This document shows, piece by piece, positions 33,001-46,007 of a stretch of DNA of 64,000 nt. The position numbers and the translations under genes are program-made. The DNA comes from Stachybotrys elegans (lineage: Eukaryota; Ascomycota; Sordariomycetes; Hypocreales; Stachybotryaceae). The notes beneath the pieces were generated by a model. The model saw nothing but the letters and a program-made list of their open reading frames with translations. It did not search any database and had not been told where the DNA came from. Positions within the stretch are counted from its first letter, which is position 1; each line of letters begins with the position of its first letter. The DNA is taken from contig JAGPNK010000017.1 in assembly GCA_020746835.1 (NCBI GenBank), positions 558,001 to 622,000 on the forward strand, in the 5' to 3' direction.

Positions 33001-36000
33001 ACGTCTTGCCAAACGATCGAGGAAACAAGCTAGAATGCCCAGCAGGGGAGCAGCCTGCTCACCCTTCTTGACGACGCGTAACCAGCCCCGGACCAGGGCA
33101 AAGGAGAATTCAAGCCCCCCCTCTCTCCTCTGCCTTTGCCGTTTTGCTTACGGCCCACACCTGGCTGGACTCTTCATCGTTCCACAGACCGAATCTCAGA
33201 ACCCACTCAAGTGGTCTGTTCGTTTTCCCACCCCGCTGTCATTGTGGTCTCGGGCATCGGTCCAAAGGGTTCGCGGAAAGTGCTAGAGAAGCCTGTTATG
33301 CCCTCCAAGTCCGGTTCGCTCAGAATCCTAGCCATTGGCGCGTCTTGTCCGTGGAGCTGTAGACCACACTGCCAGGGCATCGTAGGGTAAGGCTGGATGC
33401 ACCCAGCACCACGGCACAGGCCCCGTTGTTTGATAATCCGAGCGGCGATCGCTGCCTCAGGGTGCCATTTTGCTTGCTGATCATCCCACAAACAACACAA
33501 TGCGAGGGCTTACTACCGTTCCCCTGCATTAGTGGAGGCGGGAAGAGGCAAGACCGCAAGCCCGAGATGTCCCCCTCACCTCTTCCGTCTCTGTTAAGTG
33601 CTGATCCGGCTGCAGCACCACCAGAGTACGTCATTCTTATGCCTCGCCTTTGCAGGAGAGGGTGGTTGACTTGTCGCAAAAAGGTAATCGGGTCATGGAC
33701 AATGGAAAGAAGAAAAATTTTCATGACACACACGATGCCCACCCAAGGCCCTGTTCGGTGCTACCCCAGGGACAGTTCTCAGGAACCTTGACAATTGCCG
33801 ACTCGGATACACGTCCGTGGTATGGTTTAGTTTCGGCGAGACGAATCATGACACGACCCGGAAAGTTTCCTGGTTCCTTGTACAATGGCGTGTTGCATGG
33901 TTTGGTCGACAGATTGAGGCATTCCCAACATGGTTATCAGGTCATCATTCAATCATCTTAGTGCAGTGGAAAAAGCCGTGGTCCATCCCGACGAATTGGG
34001 CTGCCGAGCTACCCTCCAATTCGGGGGGTCGCTAATGCAAGGTACACATCTCGACACAGGAAACCTTGATGTGTCCGGGATGTTAGTGCTCATCTTGATC
34101 ATGTTGAGAGCAGTGCGAGGATAATGCCGGCCGGCACAATGCCTCCCATCTCGATCGAAATTGGAGCTCCTAGGGCCATTGTGGAGATTGCGGAAAAGAG
34201 GATACCATCCAGTGCGGTTGAAGGCTTAACCCAGATAGACACCATGAGTGCATACATATGTATGTCTGGCTATTGATGCGATACGAATTGGCCAATAATC
34301 ATCGAGATGGGCCAGGATTCTGGCGAGAATAGCAAGTGCCTGTGGCCATCTCGATGGCCGATGAGGCCAATCCGGAGTACAATCGAACGAAAAGTCTGTA
34401 CAGGGGTGCGCCTATGGCAGCCATGACAGCTACAGTCGGATGTGATAGGAAAGACCGGTGAGGACGTGCAGCATAAGCCGGCCAGCACCTCACGCGTCCT
34501 CCCGGTCCCCGGTAACGCGTGGCGGCGTAGCAGCTTCAGCCGTGCGCATTTGTGTGAAGCCAACTGCCAAGTTTGGGAGGATCGTTGCTTACTCGACGCT
34601 GCTCAGAATGTGCTGGCAAACGACCCCCAAACAGCAGCTTCCACATTTTCGGCCACAAGGCGCACTCCAAAGGATTGGACAAGCAGAGGGTGGGGGACAG
34701 GAGAACGACAATGACGGAGAAGCTAGCCATTGAGCACCGGTGGTCAACCCCGCGGAGATCGAGCGTGACAGTTCATGCTGTGCACCTCGCGCACGCGTCG
34801 TGTCAAGCACACGCTGTGCGCTGACCGGAAAGCCACGAGCGGCAATGCGCTCGCCGCACTGTAACGGTAGATGTGATGGTAACGGTGATTCGTCCACGTG
34901 TTCCTGTCGGAGAGAAGGATGCTCAGCAAGGCATACAGTGGCTACCACCCGCCACGACAGAGGCTGGGCTCTGTACAACCAATTGCTGCTGGGATGGACC
35001 TGGTACTATTCGCCAGCCATGGCTGGATGCCCGATGAGGAACATGTGTCAATGAGACTCTGGAGAAGATAATTGTTCAACCCCGGGCTGATTGGCCAGTG
35101 CCCATCAAGAGAACTTTTGCTTGATCGGTCCTTTGTCCCAAACCGTACGCCACCTACTATAACACTTCTCAGTATGAGGTTGGACTTGGTTGACGCGACA
35201 TGGCGCGCCATGCATGGTGAGAGGGTGTGGTGCGGCAGGCGGCCCGGCTGAGGCACAAGCTTAGCAGGCCGAAGTCGCGTACACCATCAGTCGAGCAACA
35301 CAGACACGGGGAATCGGATGGCGAGATATGGTCTGACGACAGGGTTTATAGATGGCCAGGGGGCCACAAGTTCTGGCCAACCATTTCTGTCAACGGCGCA
35401 GTCAGGAGCGGGCCTTCCTCCCAACGAGCGATTGGCCAGGTAGAAATGTGTGGAATCAGTTGTGTTGGCTTTTGGGTGCCCAACGGCCAGGTCGGTCAAC
35501 CGCACACGACAGGACCAGCTAGAATGTGCGGTGGCAGTTGCAACACACCTTGTGCTGAGCAGTAGTAACAGGAGGCGGCACGGGAACAGGTGTATGGCGG
35601 GCGAGCAAAGGATTCGAACCAAGAGCTGCCGTTCAAATAGCCGGGCCACTGACGTGGAAGGCTGGAAATCGGGGGGACCAAAACAAGTAAAGAACCCCAA
35701 CAAGAAAGCATGCAATTCTCTCATTTGGAAATAGGTGGCGTCTTGCTCCCTCACCTCCAACACGGAAGAATTCCCAATGCCATGGCAGAAGAGAAACTAG
35801 AAGCAGTGCCGGTACCAGCGCGTCTTCGTCACTACCCGGTAGCGCGCGGTTCTACCAGCAACGGCGTAAACTCAGAGGCCCCAAGGGACGATGCGATGAC
35901 TGGATCGTCTCCAACAGAGGACCCTTGCCCCCCGGCCAATAGCTCTCGGCGAACATCCACATGAACTTGGGCGAGTAATGGCGCAGAAACGTGGCTGTGA

Positions 36001-38989
36001 GGGCGAGCTGCGGCAAAGTCATGGGACAAGACGGGCGAGTCAACGGACAGACCATTCATGTATGACCTGCGCCTTGCTGTCATGGCCCATGCTTCCTCTT
36101 CACCATAGGCCTGCCATCTATACTGCACCGGGGGATAAACCGAGAAATCACATAATAGGTAGGTTGTTCTTGTGTCAGCCGAGCCCTGACTCCGATTGTG
36201 TTTTTCTACCGGCCAGGCCGGTCAGTGAATGAGGGGCGCGTAGCGACGACGGATCCGCCGTCTCCAGTGTCTCGGGCTTCCTGAGGGCAAACATGCTGGG
36301 GAACCAGCATCCCGGAATCTAGGGACAGAAAGGAAGGCGCAGAAGCAACAATGGGCTTGGAGGGGTCCGGTCCGAGACCAAGGGCTGTTGTCATCATGTG
36401 TGCATCTGAGATTGTTTTACTATTAGACCCGGTTAATGGGTCAGGTATGTCATTGTTGCGCAAGTAGTCGCGCTAGAAGCTCCATGCCAGAAACCCCAGA
36501 TGTGTTTTGGCTTCTTACTTTTATGGGGGGTGTTGAATGTCTCCGATAGACCAAGACAAGTTGACGGTTTCGTTGCTGAATGTCATCACTTGTCGCCTGC
36601 TTGGCATCAGGGATCTGTTGGCAAGCGCAAGCCAGCGAGGTTTACCGGCGACTGTGAACTCAAATATTAGCGACATTGATGACCAAGCATGCCGTGCTGT
36701 TGGGAGAGGTTTCAAAGGCTGCTCAAGGGTAGGAGGCAATACCCTTCTGTCCATCCCAAGCAAGGCAGATGCTGGTCTCGTTGTGGTGTGCTCGCGTCAT
36801 CAGTGTAGTACGGTACCTGCATTTCCCACCCCTTCAGTCCGTGCTCTTCCACAGCTTGTTTCTCTCTCGCACGCACGCACGCACTAGTAAGCTGCTGGGA
36901 TCAACGCGGGGAGCCGTTGGCAAATGAAACATAGGACGTTGCTTCTGTCCTCGACTTTGCTTAGATTGGATATGACGAAGCGGGTTGAATGTGGGAGGGA
37001 GGGGAGAAGCAAGTTCTCGGAAATGAGAGATGATGTCACACCAAGTGAGACCAAATCCGTGTGTGCGCTTGACGCCTCCACCCCCAGCTTCGGCGGCTGT
37101 TTGAAAATCTTTGCACCTTGCTCGGCCAGGCTTCCCTGTTGCTTGCCATGCCAAGGGGCTGTCTTTCCAGCGAGCTGGCGTACTGTGCATGTACATGGGC
37201 AGGGAGGTACTGCGTTATTGTCCCACGGCAGCGGGAGACCTGTAACCTTGCATGATCAATCTCGCGTCTATGATGGCTGGAGCGAGCGCGGCGTAATCGG
37301 TCGAAGGTCCCGAGAGGCTTCTACGAAAGAATAGTCGTCTTGTCTTCTAGGTCCCAACTAAGCTGAAGCAGCGGCGGAGAGAGACAACGACAGCGAAAAG
37401 ACAATGGCGGTGATGCCCACGCCATGGACGGATTGGGACTGTCAGCGTCATTGGCAATGGCGCCGAAAGCGGTAATGTGCACATACCGACGAGTCACAAA
37501 GCCGAAATAATCCAAGCTGCTTGGTTTCTGTTGCTGTAACCAGGCCTGACACGTTGGACAAGAAGGATATGGTGAGGCGGAACTAGATCTGAAGGGGAAA
37601 CCGACCAGGGTCCGAGCAAGGATGAAAAAAAAACTCTCTCCCTCTTATCGTCCTCTGGCGATACGATGACGTTGCGAAATGCGAAATGAGACGTTGAGAA
37701 ATGAACATGAACGGCATCGATGAGAGGCGGCCAGGGTCTCAGACAGCGAAAGGGGCCGAAGGCTGGAATCATGACAGACAGGCCATCTTCAAGGCCGGAT
37801 GATGCCGTTAGCTGGCGGGCTCTCTCCTGTCCCGGGTCTTGGACTCTTGGCCGGTTTGCTTCGTGGGAAAGCTTAGCCACCAACAAGGCGAAGAACTCCT
37901 TTGACACAGACGCTTTGACAAGCACCAAAATAGCTCCATTTCTGTAGCAGATTGGGCCGAGGAAGAGATAGGGGGAAGAGGAGGTGAGTGAGTTGACGAT
38001 GGCTGGGCTTGCCGGGGGAGGGAGGATGGACCATGGGGTCGGTAAGCAACAGGCCATGGGGATGGAGAAGTCTGCCAAATCCCCGTCGCCGCCCGGCGAT
38101 CCGTAGGTAAATGGAGCCCTCGAGATTTGGACCGAGTTCTATTTTGCAAGCTCGCCTTGGGACAGGCACAACGCAGACGCAGACGAGTAAGGTAGGAGTG
38201 GGAGCGGATGGCCGATTGAATGGAACGGGGTGGCATTCTGGCAAAATGTCGCCAGAATTGCCACAACACCACCATAAGCATAACCACAACCACAATTCGG
38301 TTCAGATTCTGTCGCGATGCGGGTTCGTACTAGGCGGGTCAGCAGCGCTCCCCGATCCTTGGCTGGCAAATGTTTATTTAGCGTCCCCGTTCTCATGACA
38401 AGCTCTAAGCAACTGACAACGGTCGGAAGAGCCAGGGTGCAATCCCACGCGAAGGCGCTTGCTGGCTAGTGTACCGAGTAGCGGAGGCTTGCTTGTGTCT
38501 GGCGGTCGGTGCTGCTTGCTCAGAGTTTGGTAATTGGGAGGCGTCGATATCATGGACATTTGCCGGATCCAAGGCGACGATCAACTGCCGTATACGCGGC
38601 AGAAGAGATGAAAGAAAGGAGTGATGGTTGTGGGTGTGAGGGGGAGGATGCAGCCGGTGAAAGGTTGCGCGAACTGCTGGTCCCATACTCCGTAGGCTGC
38701 CCAATACCATCTGCAGCGAGGTCATGCGGGGGAGTGCTGATGGTGTCGTCGGCTGCAGGTAGCTTGGAGGTATGGGATGGATGGTTGGGGCTGGATTTGA
38801 GGGCGATGAGGGTGGCATGGCATCATTAGAGAGAGGGCATGAATGAGGGGAGGGCTGGCCGTGGCCGTCCGTCGCTGGTGGTTGGCTGGACGGAGGGAAC
38901 CCCTCAGTTTCCTTTCCCGTTCACGTTTACAGGTACCTTTACGTTTGCGATGCTGGAGGGAAGGAGCAACCACGGCATCCCACGTCATG

Positions 38990-39005
38990 TCACGTCACGT
39001 CACGA
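38990..39005 (+). promoter_or_regulatory. Clustered CACGTCA-type (CRE/bZIP-like) motifs
   Basis: Several TCACG/CACGTCA units lie in immediate succession. ACGTCA is the core recognised by CRE/ATF-type bZIP factors; whether this acts as a control site is unknown. Confidence 0.35.
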
Positions 39006-40646
39006 TGCAGCTGCAGGCCAAGCAGCGAATCATGTGGTCAAGAAATGCAGAAGACCAAGAAGACCAGCAAAAGGCGGCCAGTGGTTGCCGCTGCCGCTGC
39101 CGCTCCAACAATCAGTCACACGCGCTCCCATGGGCCGAAGCGCTGCGCTGCGCTGCGACCTGTTCTTTTGACCGTCACATCACATACATACGGCGGCCAG
39201 CCGACCGCCCCAGACCGTATCGATTGGCGCACAGGCTTCCTCGCTGCCACAGTCACAAGCCAAGCACGGCGAACAGGATAGGCAAGAAGATGGCAGCGCA
39301 TACATGTACTGTACTGTACATACATAGCGGGTGCATTGCGCTGGGAGCCCAACCAACCCCCCCAGCCGACACGTGGACGATAGGCCTGAAGCTGAACCAA
39401 GGAAAAGAGGGAACAGCTAGCCATCACAAGACCCTTTTTACCCCATACCTACGACCCTGCTGCGTCTGTTCTGCCATCTGCTGCAGTGTTACCCGGGCCT
39501 ACAATTGGACGAGAAGGCCTCTCGCCCAGCCAGATGCCGTTTCGTCTTGTCCGTCCGTCCGTCGGTCCCCTTGGCCCAGCCTCTCGACAGCAGAAACGAA
39601 ACACTCCCTTGTTTGGCTCTTAGCTGTTCGCATAATGCTATGGAGCATGGAGCAGCGGTGGGCATTGTTTGTTTTTGTTTTCCTTTTGTTGTCGGCCTTG
39701 TTTCCCCGACGACATTATAGCGCCGGGTGTCCCATAAACAGCCAACTATAGTAGTAGGTCAGCAGCATTGACACTGGAGGAGGCCCAGGCAAACGCCGGC
39801 CTTGACGGTTCGACTCGTGAGTTGTCGGTCGGTTTGCTGTGGGGTTTGCTGCCCGCTTTTCCCTTCTTCCACGACTTCTGCGACTTCTGCCAGTCCCTCT
39901 TGAGTAGGTCGCTAGGCCGGGTCGGTCTAGGTGCTGGTGTGCTCGCTGGACAGAAGGTTGGTACAGCACACAGCACTGGATGCCGACTGAAAGCTCTAGC
40001 ACCCAAGCCCAAGCCCCCACCCACACGCACAAGCCCACAAACTTACCCACCCGCACACGCACACGCACAAATCCCCTCCCCAGCATCCATCATCCATCCA
40101 TCATCCACCATCCACCACCCACCCAATCCGTCTGCCGCCAGGGCCTCTCTGAGATCCGATTTTTTTTTCTTTCTGGTCCCCCCCTGCTCGCTGGACTCTT
40201 CTCGTCTTCCTGCAAAGTTCCCTGACTTCCGGACAGCCTACCAGGATCCCACTCAGCGACCGGGGGATGAAAGCTCTTTGCCTGCCAGCCTGCAAGCCCA
40301 AAGCCAACCCATCAGCCATCCAGCTGGCCTAACCCAACCTGTCCCAGCCCCGGGACTCCGCCCCATGGTCGCTTTCTCGTTTTTCGGGCTCTCTCTCTCT
40401 CTCCTCTTCTCCAGCCCGCTTCTGGCTGGCTTAGACTCGCCCCCACTCGCCAGTGACTGTCCTGCCCTTGGCAAGCAAGCAAGCAAACGCATTCTCCCTT
40501 TTGTTCGCATTCTCATCGAACACAAGAGCTGAATCAAAAGAGCCAAAGTTCTGGACAGGCAGGTGGACGGACAAGGCGCTCGCTGGGTTGGCACTGGCGC
40601 ACGCCAACCGTTCAGGCCAAAAAGAGAAGAAAGCGAAGCCACGGGC

Positions 40647-40666
40647 AAAAAAAAAAAAAAAAAAAA
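40647..40666 (+). repeat. Poly-A run of 20
   Basis: Twenty consecutive A, followed by GAGA repeats, within the presumed leader/promoter of the gene at 41113. Run length may be affected by sequencing error. Confidence 0.8.
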
Positions 40667-41112
40667 TATGAATAGAGAGAGAGAAAGCCAGCCCAGCGAC
40701 TCCACACACACACACACACGTACGCCCACGCCCATGCCCAACATCCACGCCCTTACCCACGTCGGTTCTTCCATCACCTCGCTCTCTGCTCCGGGCACTA
40801 GGATCCTTTTTGCACATGGACACACACCCACCTCCCGCCTCCTCCCACCCCATCTTGAACCCGTCCATCCACACCTTATTCCTTGACCTTGCCTTCACTT
40901 AATATCTTCCCGCGCCTCCCACACCTGTTGTTGTTTTCTACCCACTCCTCACCATCCATATCTCTCCATCTCTCTCCATGATATTCGCAGCTTCGACTTC
41001 CGTCTCGCATATCTGACACCGGCTCAGCCTCGTCCGCTTCGACCGTCTGCTACAGCAGCAACCAAACTTCAGCCTTCTCTCCCCGCTGATCACGGTCCCA
41101 GCTACAAGAGAC

Positions 41113-42855
41113 ATGTCGCCCAAGCTTAAACCTCTACTGCTTCCGCAGATCGTTGAGAACCGCAAGAGACACGAGAGCCTCGCCTCCCAGACTTCCTCCT
41201 CCTCCGCCAACGAACACGATATGGCTTCCGTCTACTACACCACCAACTCATCCTCTTCCGACATCACTTCGCCTGTCACACCGACCTTCTCTGCTAGGGG
41301 CCATCTGCGCTACTCCAGCTCCACCTCGTCCCTCGATCTTCCTCCTCTGGTTCAGGATATGCCCTCGTCGCCCATCCAGCCCACCTGCAGCAAGACTGGT
41401 CCTCGACAGCTCCCGGATGTCCAGGAGCACCCAATGGAGCGCGATGACCTGAACGGCACCACTCCCCAGGCCAACTACTTTGCGCTCTACAGCTGTCTAT
41501 GTAAGTCGGCACGCTCCACGCCAGTCCACACTGCGATACTGACCGCAAATAATCACAGGCGACCAGCCTTGCGAGCACAACAACAGCACAGATTCAGTCT
41601 TCCCCAGTGTATCTGACTATGAGTTCGACTACGACATTGGCTGCCTCAGTGACAATGACTCCCAGTCCCACAAGAAGAAGCGTTCGGGTTCCGATCTGCC
41701 TTTCCTTGGTCTCACCACCCGCTTCGGCTCGCGCTTCAACGGAATGAACCGCTGGAGAGCCAGCAGGAAGCCCAGCCTCATGTCCTCTCCCACCACCGAG
41801 GTCAGCCATGAGACCGTCCTGTCCCGCGACTCGGCCATCACTTCTCCCTACCGCACCTTGGTTGACCGCCCTTCTGACACCGCCTACCCGCCCACGCCCG
41901 CCATGTCGTGTCACGCGAGCACAGAAAGCATCTGCGACTACGACGCTGATGAGTTTGAGTACGACGACCACCGCGCCAGCCTCGAGCGAGACCGGGCCAT
42001 GGCCACTACGCCTCTGCTCCCTCCGCTCATGACCGAGTATCCCCTTGGCAAGCCTGCCCCGAAGAGTCTCCCCTGCAGTCTCCTTCCGTGGCGCCGTCGC
42101 CCGCCGCCAATGACATGGCGATTCCCCCCATGTCCTCGAGCCACTTCCCCCGGCCTTCCCTCGCCACCCAGCCCTCCATCTCATCCCTCCGCCACGTCCC
42201 CAGCTCCATCGATCTCCCGCTGTCCCTTCCCGGCATGCAAGAGTACGATGAATGGTCGGACCGCCTGGGCCACGCCAATTTTACCATCACCCCCCAGCCC
42301 TATGAGCTGGACACTGTCAACGCCGAGACGGTCGCCAAGTTCTGCCAGGATTGGGACGCCGCTCGCATCAACTACACCAAGCACATTGTTCGGACTGGGG
42401 AGAACTACGGTCACACCAGCAACATCTACGCCCTGACCGAAGCCAAGTGGGCGGAGACGGAAGGCCGATGGAAGACAATCTATGAGAGTCTGATCGGCCA
42501 GACCATGGCCTCCCAAGGCATCACGTCCCCAACCGCCGGAGGTTCCCGCAGCCGCAGCAGGGGCCGCGGCCGTGGTCGGTCCTCCAGCTCCAGCACCGGT
42601 GCCATGCGCCGCAACACAAACGATGATATGCTCGCCCACCTCGAGTGGCGACGCCTGGACAGTGGCGCATCGCCCAGTGCCGTCCCGCGCATGATCGAAG
42701 CCCTCGATGCTGGCGGCAAGTTCCCCGAGCGCGGCGACGAGGACATTGTTGGCCCGATGCAGCGCGACGAGGTCATGATCCGGTCTGAGAGCGAGGAGCG
42801 CAAGACGTCGCGCTTCTGGAAGACGCTTGTCGGCAAGGTCGGCATGCGCCGATGA
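41113..42855 (+). CDS. Conserved Ser/Pro-rich fungal protein, reading frame broken
   Basis: Exon 1 is 41113-41500; after a 58-bp intron exon 2 runs from 41559. The frame stays coding-like to about 42060 (a disordered Ser/Asp-rich region with CDYDADEFEYDD). The continuing, clearly coding sequence from 42061 to the stop at 42855 is in the next frame. No GT-AG intron of suitable length explains the shift; one missing C in the CCCC run at 42057-42060 would restore a continuous protein of about 561 aa. The C-terminal part (LPGMQEYDEWSDRLGHANF, then a helical block with CQDWDAARINYTKHI and LTEAKWAETEGRW) is the recognisable conserved domain of an uncharacterised Pezizomycotina family. An RSRGRGRGRS tract follows. 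No signal peptide or membrane segment. Function unknown. Either an assembly error or a recent mutation. Confidence 0.75.
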
Positions 42856-42990
42856 AGGCCACATGCTACTCATCAACACGAACATACGCGTATATGCACA
42901 CTGATTTAATTTGCGAATCTTAATGACCGTCGATGAATTGGATCCACGGCACGATTGCACGACACGCGACACGAGGCACACAGCCATCTC

Positions 42991-43026
42991 TTTCTTCTTC
43001 TTCTTCTTCTTCTTCTTCTTCTCTTC
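42991..43026 (+). repeat. (TTC)n tract 1
   Basis: About ten TTC units about 135 bp after the stop codon of the preceding gene. Confidence 0.85.
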
Positions 43027-43112
43027 TACAAACTATTATCTGGCTATTTGTTTGCAAAGAACAGATACCCAACGACTACCACTCCTTACGATTTCAAAGA
43101 CACTACTTTCCC

Positions 43113-43145
43113 TTTCTTCTTCTTCTTCTTCTTCTTCTTCTTCTT
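43113..43145 (+). repeat. (TTC)n tract 2
   Basis: About ten TTC units, followed by a T run; about 120 bp after the first TTC tract, possibly in the same 3' untranslated region. Confidence 0.85.
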
Positions 43146-46007
43146 TTTTCTCTTTTTTATTACAATTCGACATGTATATAATATCGGAACAGGACATTGG
43201 CGCAAGAGCCCTATTGGCTTCAGGAACTAAGACGAAAATATGGCAAACTGGATATAGACCGGGACAGCAAAGGACCAGCATGTATAACGGAGTTTCTACG
43301 CAACCGAAGCAGCACGCAACTGCACTTCGGTTCACCCAATGACAATTGTTATTCGGGTGTTTCATTTCCTTATTACTGTACGATCAATGTATCGTGGAAC
43401 AAAGGGGTTCCGAGGGCGGAGGAGGCATACGAAGGTAGCACTGGCCGACGTCAACCACACGGCCCTCCGGTCTGGACGAAAAGGACGAGCAAAGAGGTCA
43501 AGGCGCCGATGAGACTAGATCAGCTGAAGACGTGTACCCGATCATGGGTATGCGCGCGCAAATGAGAACCACTTGACCAAGACGAAATGGAACTGGACCA
43601 AGTCTGATGTGACATGACATGGTATGATAGGACATGGCAGAGCATGTCTGGCTGACCTGTAGCAGGAGTGTTCCCACGGATGTGACCCGAGCATCTGCCA
43701 CTGACAGGCGAAACTTGGGTGACAGACACATAGAGTAGGCTCAACCTAGTCCCAGGGTCTCGGCCCGTTGAGAAGAAGAGGGAGAAGACGCAGGAAGAAC
43801 AGCAGGTGGGACGATCAACGTTACTCCCGTGTCCTCATCAGGACACTTGACATGCCGGAAACCGTCAGCCGGCCAGCGAGCACCATGAGATGGCGGCAGG
43901 TGATTGGACACGACCGGAGACTAGTGCATGCAGCTCGCCGTCCATACCCAGCCAGAGGGGAGAAGGCGCTCCTCTCGGGTTTCTACGCAGAAAGCTGTCT
44001 TTGCACCCATCCATCCATTTCTATATATGCGCCCTTGTCGGTGGTGGACGCGTGGATCGCTTTCTCCTCCCTTGTCAAATCAGGCCGCGGATTTGCCCTA
44101 AGTGCGGAGGGAAAGCCGGGGGCAGGACCCGAAGATCGACACTCCTACGCTTGAGCGGATGAGAAGAGGACCCCAGAGGGATGGAAGGGAGACGCTTTTT
44201 GTAATTGATTGCCATTGGTGGGGGCGAGGTGGTGATCGGATGCTGGGGTATTGACTGGAGTGTATTTGACGATCACTCCGTACTGTTCTAAAGGCCCAGG
44301 AGCGGAACAGCCACGACGGCGCAGTGGTTTTGGCGAAAGTGGTATGGAACCACTTGTCAAGAAAGCTGTGATGCCATCAAGTCTGGTGGTGCCCGCAGCC
44401 CTCGCCTAACGCTGGGCATCAGGGTTTGGCGACGAGGCTCCGACAAGATGCCTGAGAGCACACAGAGTAAGGAGGAGTGCTTTGTGTGTACGACGGCGAA
44501 GAGAAAGCAGCAGCTGAAAGAGCGTGGCACAAGGAGCAGCTGTAGCCGAGCCACGAGTTCTTCAGCCAGCCTGCCCCCCCCCTCCCTATCCGGAGGATTA
44601 AAGAATGGAACGTCCAGCACGTCTATTTACTTGTCGTCGCACGGGAGAGGGGAACAGAGGTGGACGAAAACTACCAGAACAAAAGGGAGACGCGTCACAC
44701 TGCGCTCGCTTATCTGTGGTCCCCGGGAATACAGAGAGGGAGGGAGACACGCGGCGGGAAGACGTGTGTGAGATAAGGAGCCTTGTGGAAATGCGGGATG
44801 CCGAAGAGCAAGAGAGGGAAAGCCGCATGCTGCTGCGCCTCGACGAAAAGAGTACCATGGAGATGGTGCATGGACATAGCTACCTATATGCACGCGGTAT
44901 TGGTGGAGGAATGTGGGAGGAGGGGGTGAGTTACCATGGGCTGTTTTTTTGGGTGGGATGCGCTCCTTTGTCTTCTTAAGGAGAGGGCGGGGAAGAGAGA
45001 AGGAGAATGGCATGATGGTGGAATGACGGCAGCGGCAGAAGGGGGGAGGGGGGCGTTCGTTCTCGTGTTTCAGCTTGTCTTGAGTCGGGGAAGAGGCATC
45101 GGAGCCGGAGGTTGGTTTCGGGTCCCCACCCCGGGACTCCGAGCCGTTTCCCAGCAGGTAGGACCCTTTTTTCTTGTTTTTTTCTTCTTCTTGATTTCAG
45201 TTTTAATTCTTCTCGCAGTCCTACCCGACCTATCAAGGTTGCTTTTGAACAGCCTTCCCGAGACGGGCCGAGCGGGCTTAGATATGACATCGGGCAGTGA
45301 TCCCATTCGACTTTGAGGGCATCGACCTGGGGATGGTGATGGTAAGAAATATGCAATGCAAAAGGCCTGATATCAGCGACAGTGGCGGCTCCCAATATAT
45401 TCTTGGTCCTGTGGGCAAGAGGGCAGCCATCATTGTTCGCATACCACGACCGCTCTTTTTACCTCACTACATGCACCTGCTATCAAAGATAGCTCCCAGT
45501 GCTCTGACCATCAAAAACGGTCGTGAATAATACAGAGATAACGTAGGCTATCGTCAAGCATACAGGGTAGCCGTCGAGCCGAGCCAAAGGAACGAAACCC
45601 AGGCGGCCCAGGTAAGTAAGTGTAGAGTCGCAGGCATGGGTGGTGCCACGAAGATGTCTGGTCGAACTGGCTGGACTGGAGGTGCTCGCCAAGATGGGTG
45701 ATTGTTCAGGATCGTGGTAGTGATATATCTCGTCGGCCAATCTCTACCGATTTCATCATACAGCGTCAGTATACTACGCACTCGCATCACCATGAGCCGA
45801 CTGAGCTCTGGTAGTAAGAACTTAAGCCTTGGATTTTCTCATTCACTCTGTTACACTGAATTTGAGACGTGTAGGGGTATGTAGTAAATGAAGGTGATCA
45901 GAGCTGTCGCTTCACAGCGGGTGCATGATGAAAACATGAAGCATCTATGACGACATACCCCGACTCCGTCTGCATTTTATCGTCACCTCCTCAAACGGAG
46001 AGGCAGC

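Larger units (their letters stand above)
30020..41112. other. 11-kb region without a supportable protein-coding gene
   Basis: Only overlapping short ORFs are present, on all frames, with no domain-like sequence and no GT-AG joins I could make into a credible protein. The longest (38843-39751 +, 39768-40532 +, 31556-32155 +) read as low-complexity or random sequence. From about 39,900 to 41,100 the + strand is C/T-rich with CA and CATC repeats and an A20 run, consistent with a long leader/promoter of the gene at 41113. TCACG repeats occur at 38990-39005. No AT-rich, RIP-like signature is obvious. A non-coding transcript or tiny genes cannot be excluded. Confidence 0.5.
42856..46007. other. Intergenic region with two TTC tracts and no supportable gene
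   Basis: The proximal part holds the 3' region of the preceding gene with two pyrimidine (TTC) tracts. The rest has only short shadow-like ORFs. G-rich and A-rich tracts occur around 44,900-45,060. The last few hundred bases should include the OBAP promoter. Confidence 0.5.

Noticed and set aside
35590..35680. tRNA-like segment with a perfect B-box (GGTTCGAATCC on the minus strand)
   Set aside because: The T-stem pairs at only two positions and no 7-bp acceptor stem or anticodon arm can be formed.
38843..39751. 302-codon plus-strand ORF in the gene desert
   Set aside because: Composition is Arg/Trp/Cys-rich and irregular, with no domain, signal peptide or splice structure; it looks like chance open frame in GC-rich DNA.
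39768..40532. 254-codon plus-strand ORF
   Set aside because: Starts at a TTG and reads through CA- and CATC-rich low-complexity DNA, giving Pro/Ser/His runs; more likely leader or promoter sequence.
42040..42075. Programmed -1 ribosomal frameshift
   Set aside because: No X-XXY-YYZ slippery heptamer exists in the zero frame here (codons CCT GCC CCG AAG).
42034..42078. Intron as the explanation of the frame change in the gene at 41113
   Set aside because: The GTATCC...CTGCAG candidate is 42 bp, a multiple of three, so it does not change the frame; the GC-AG candidate is only 31 bp and gives the wrong phase.
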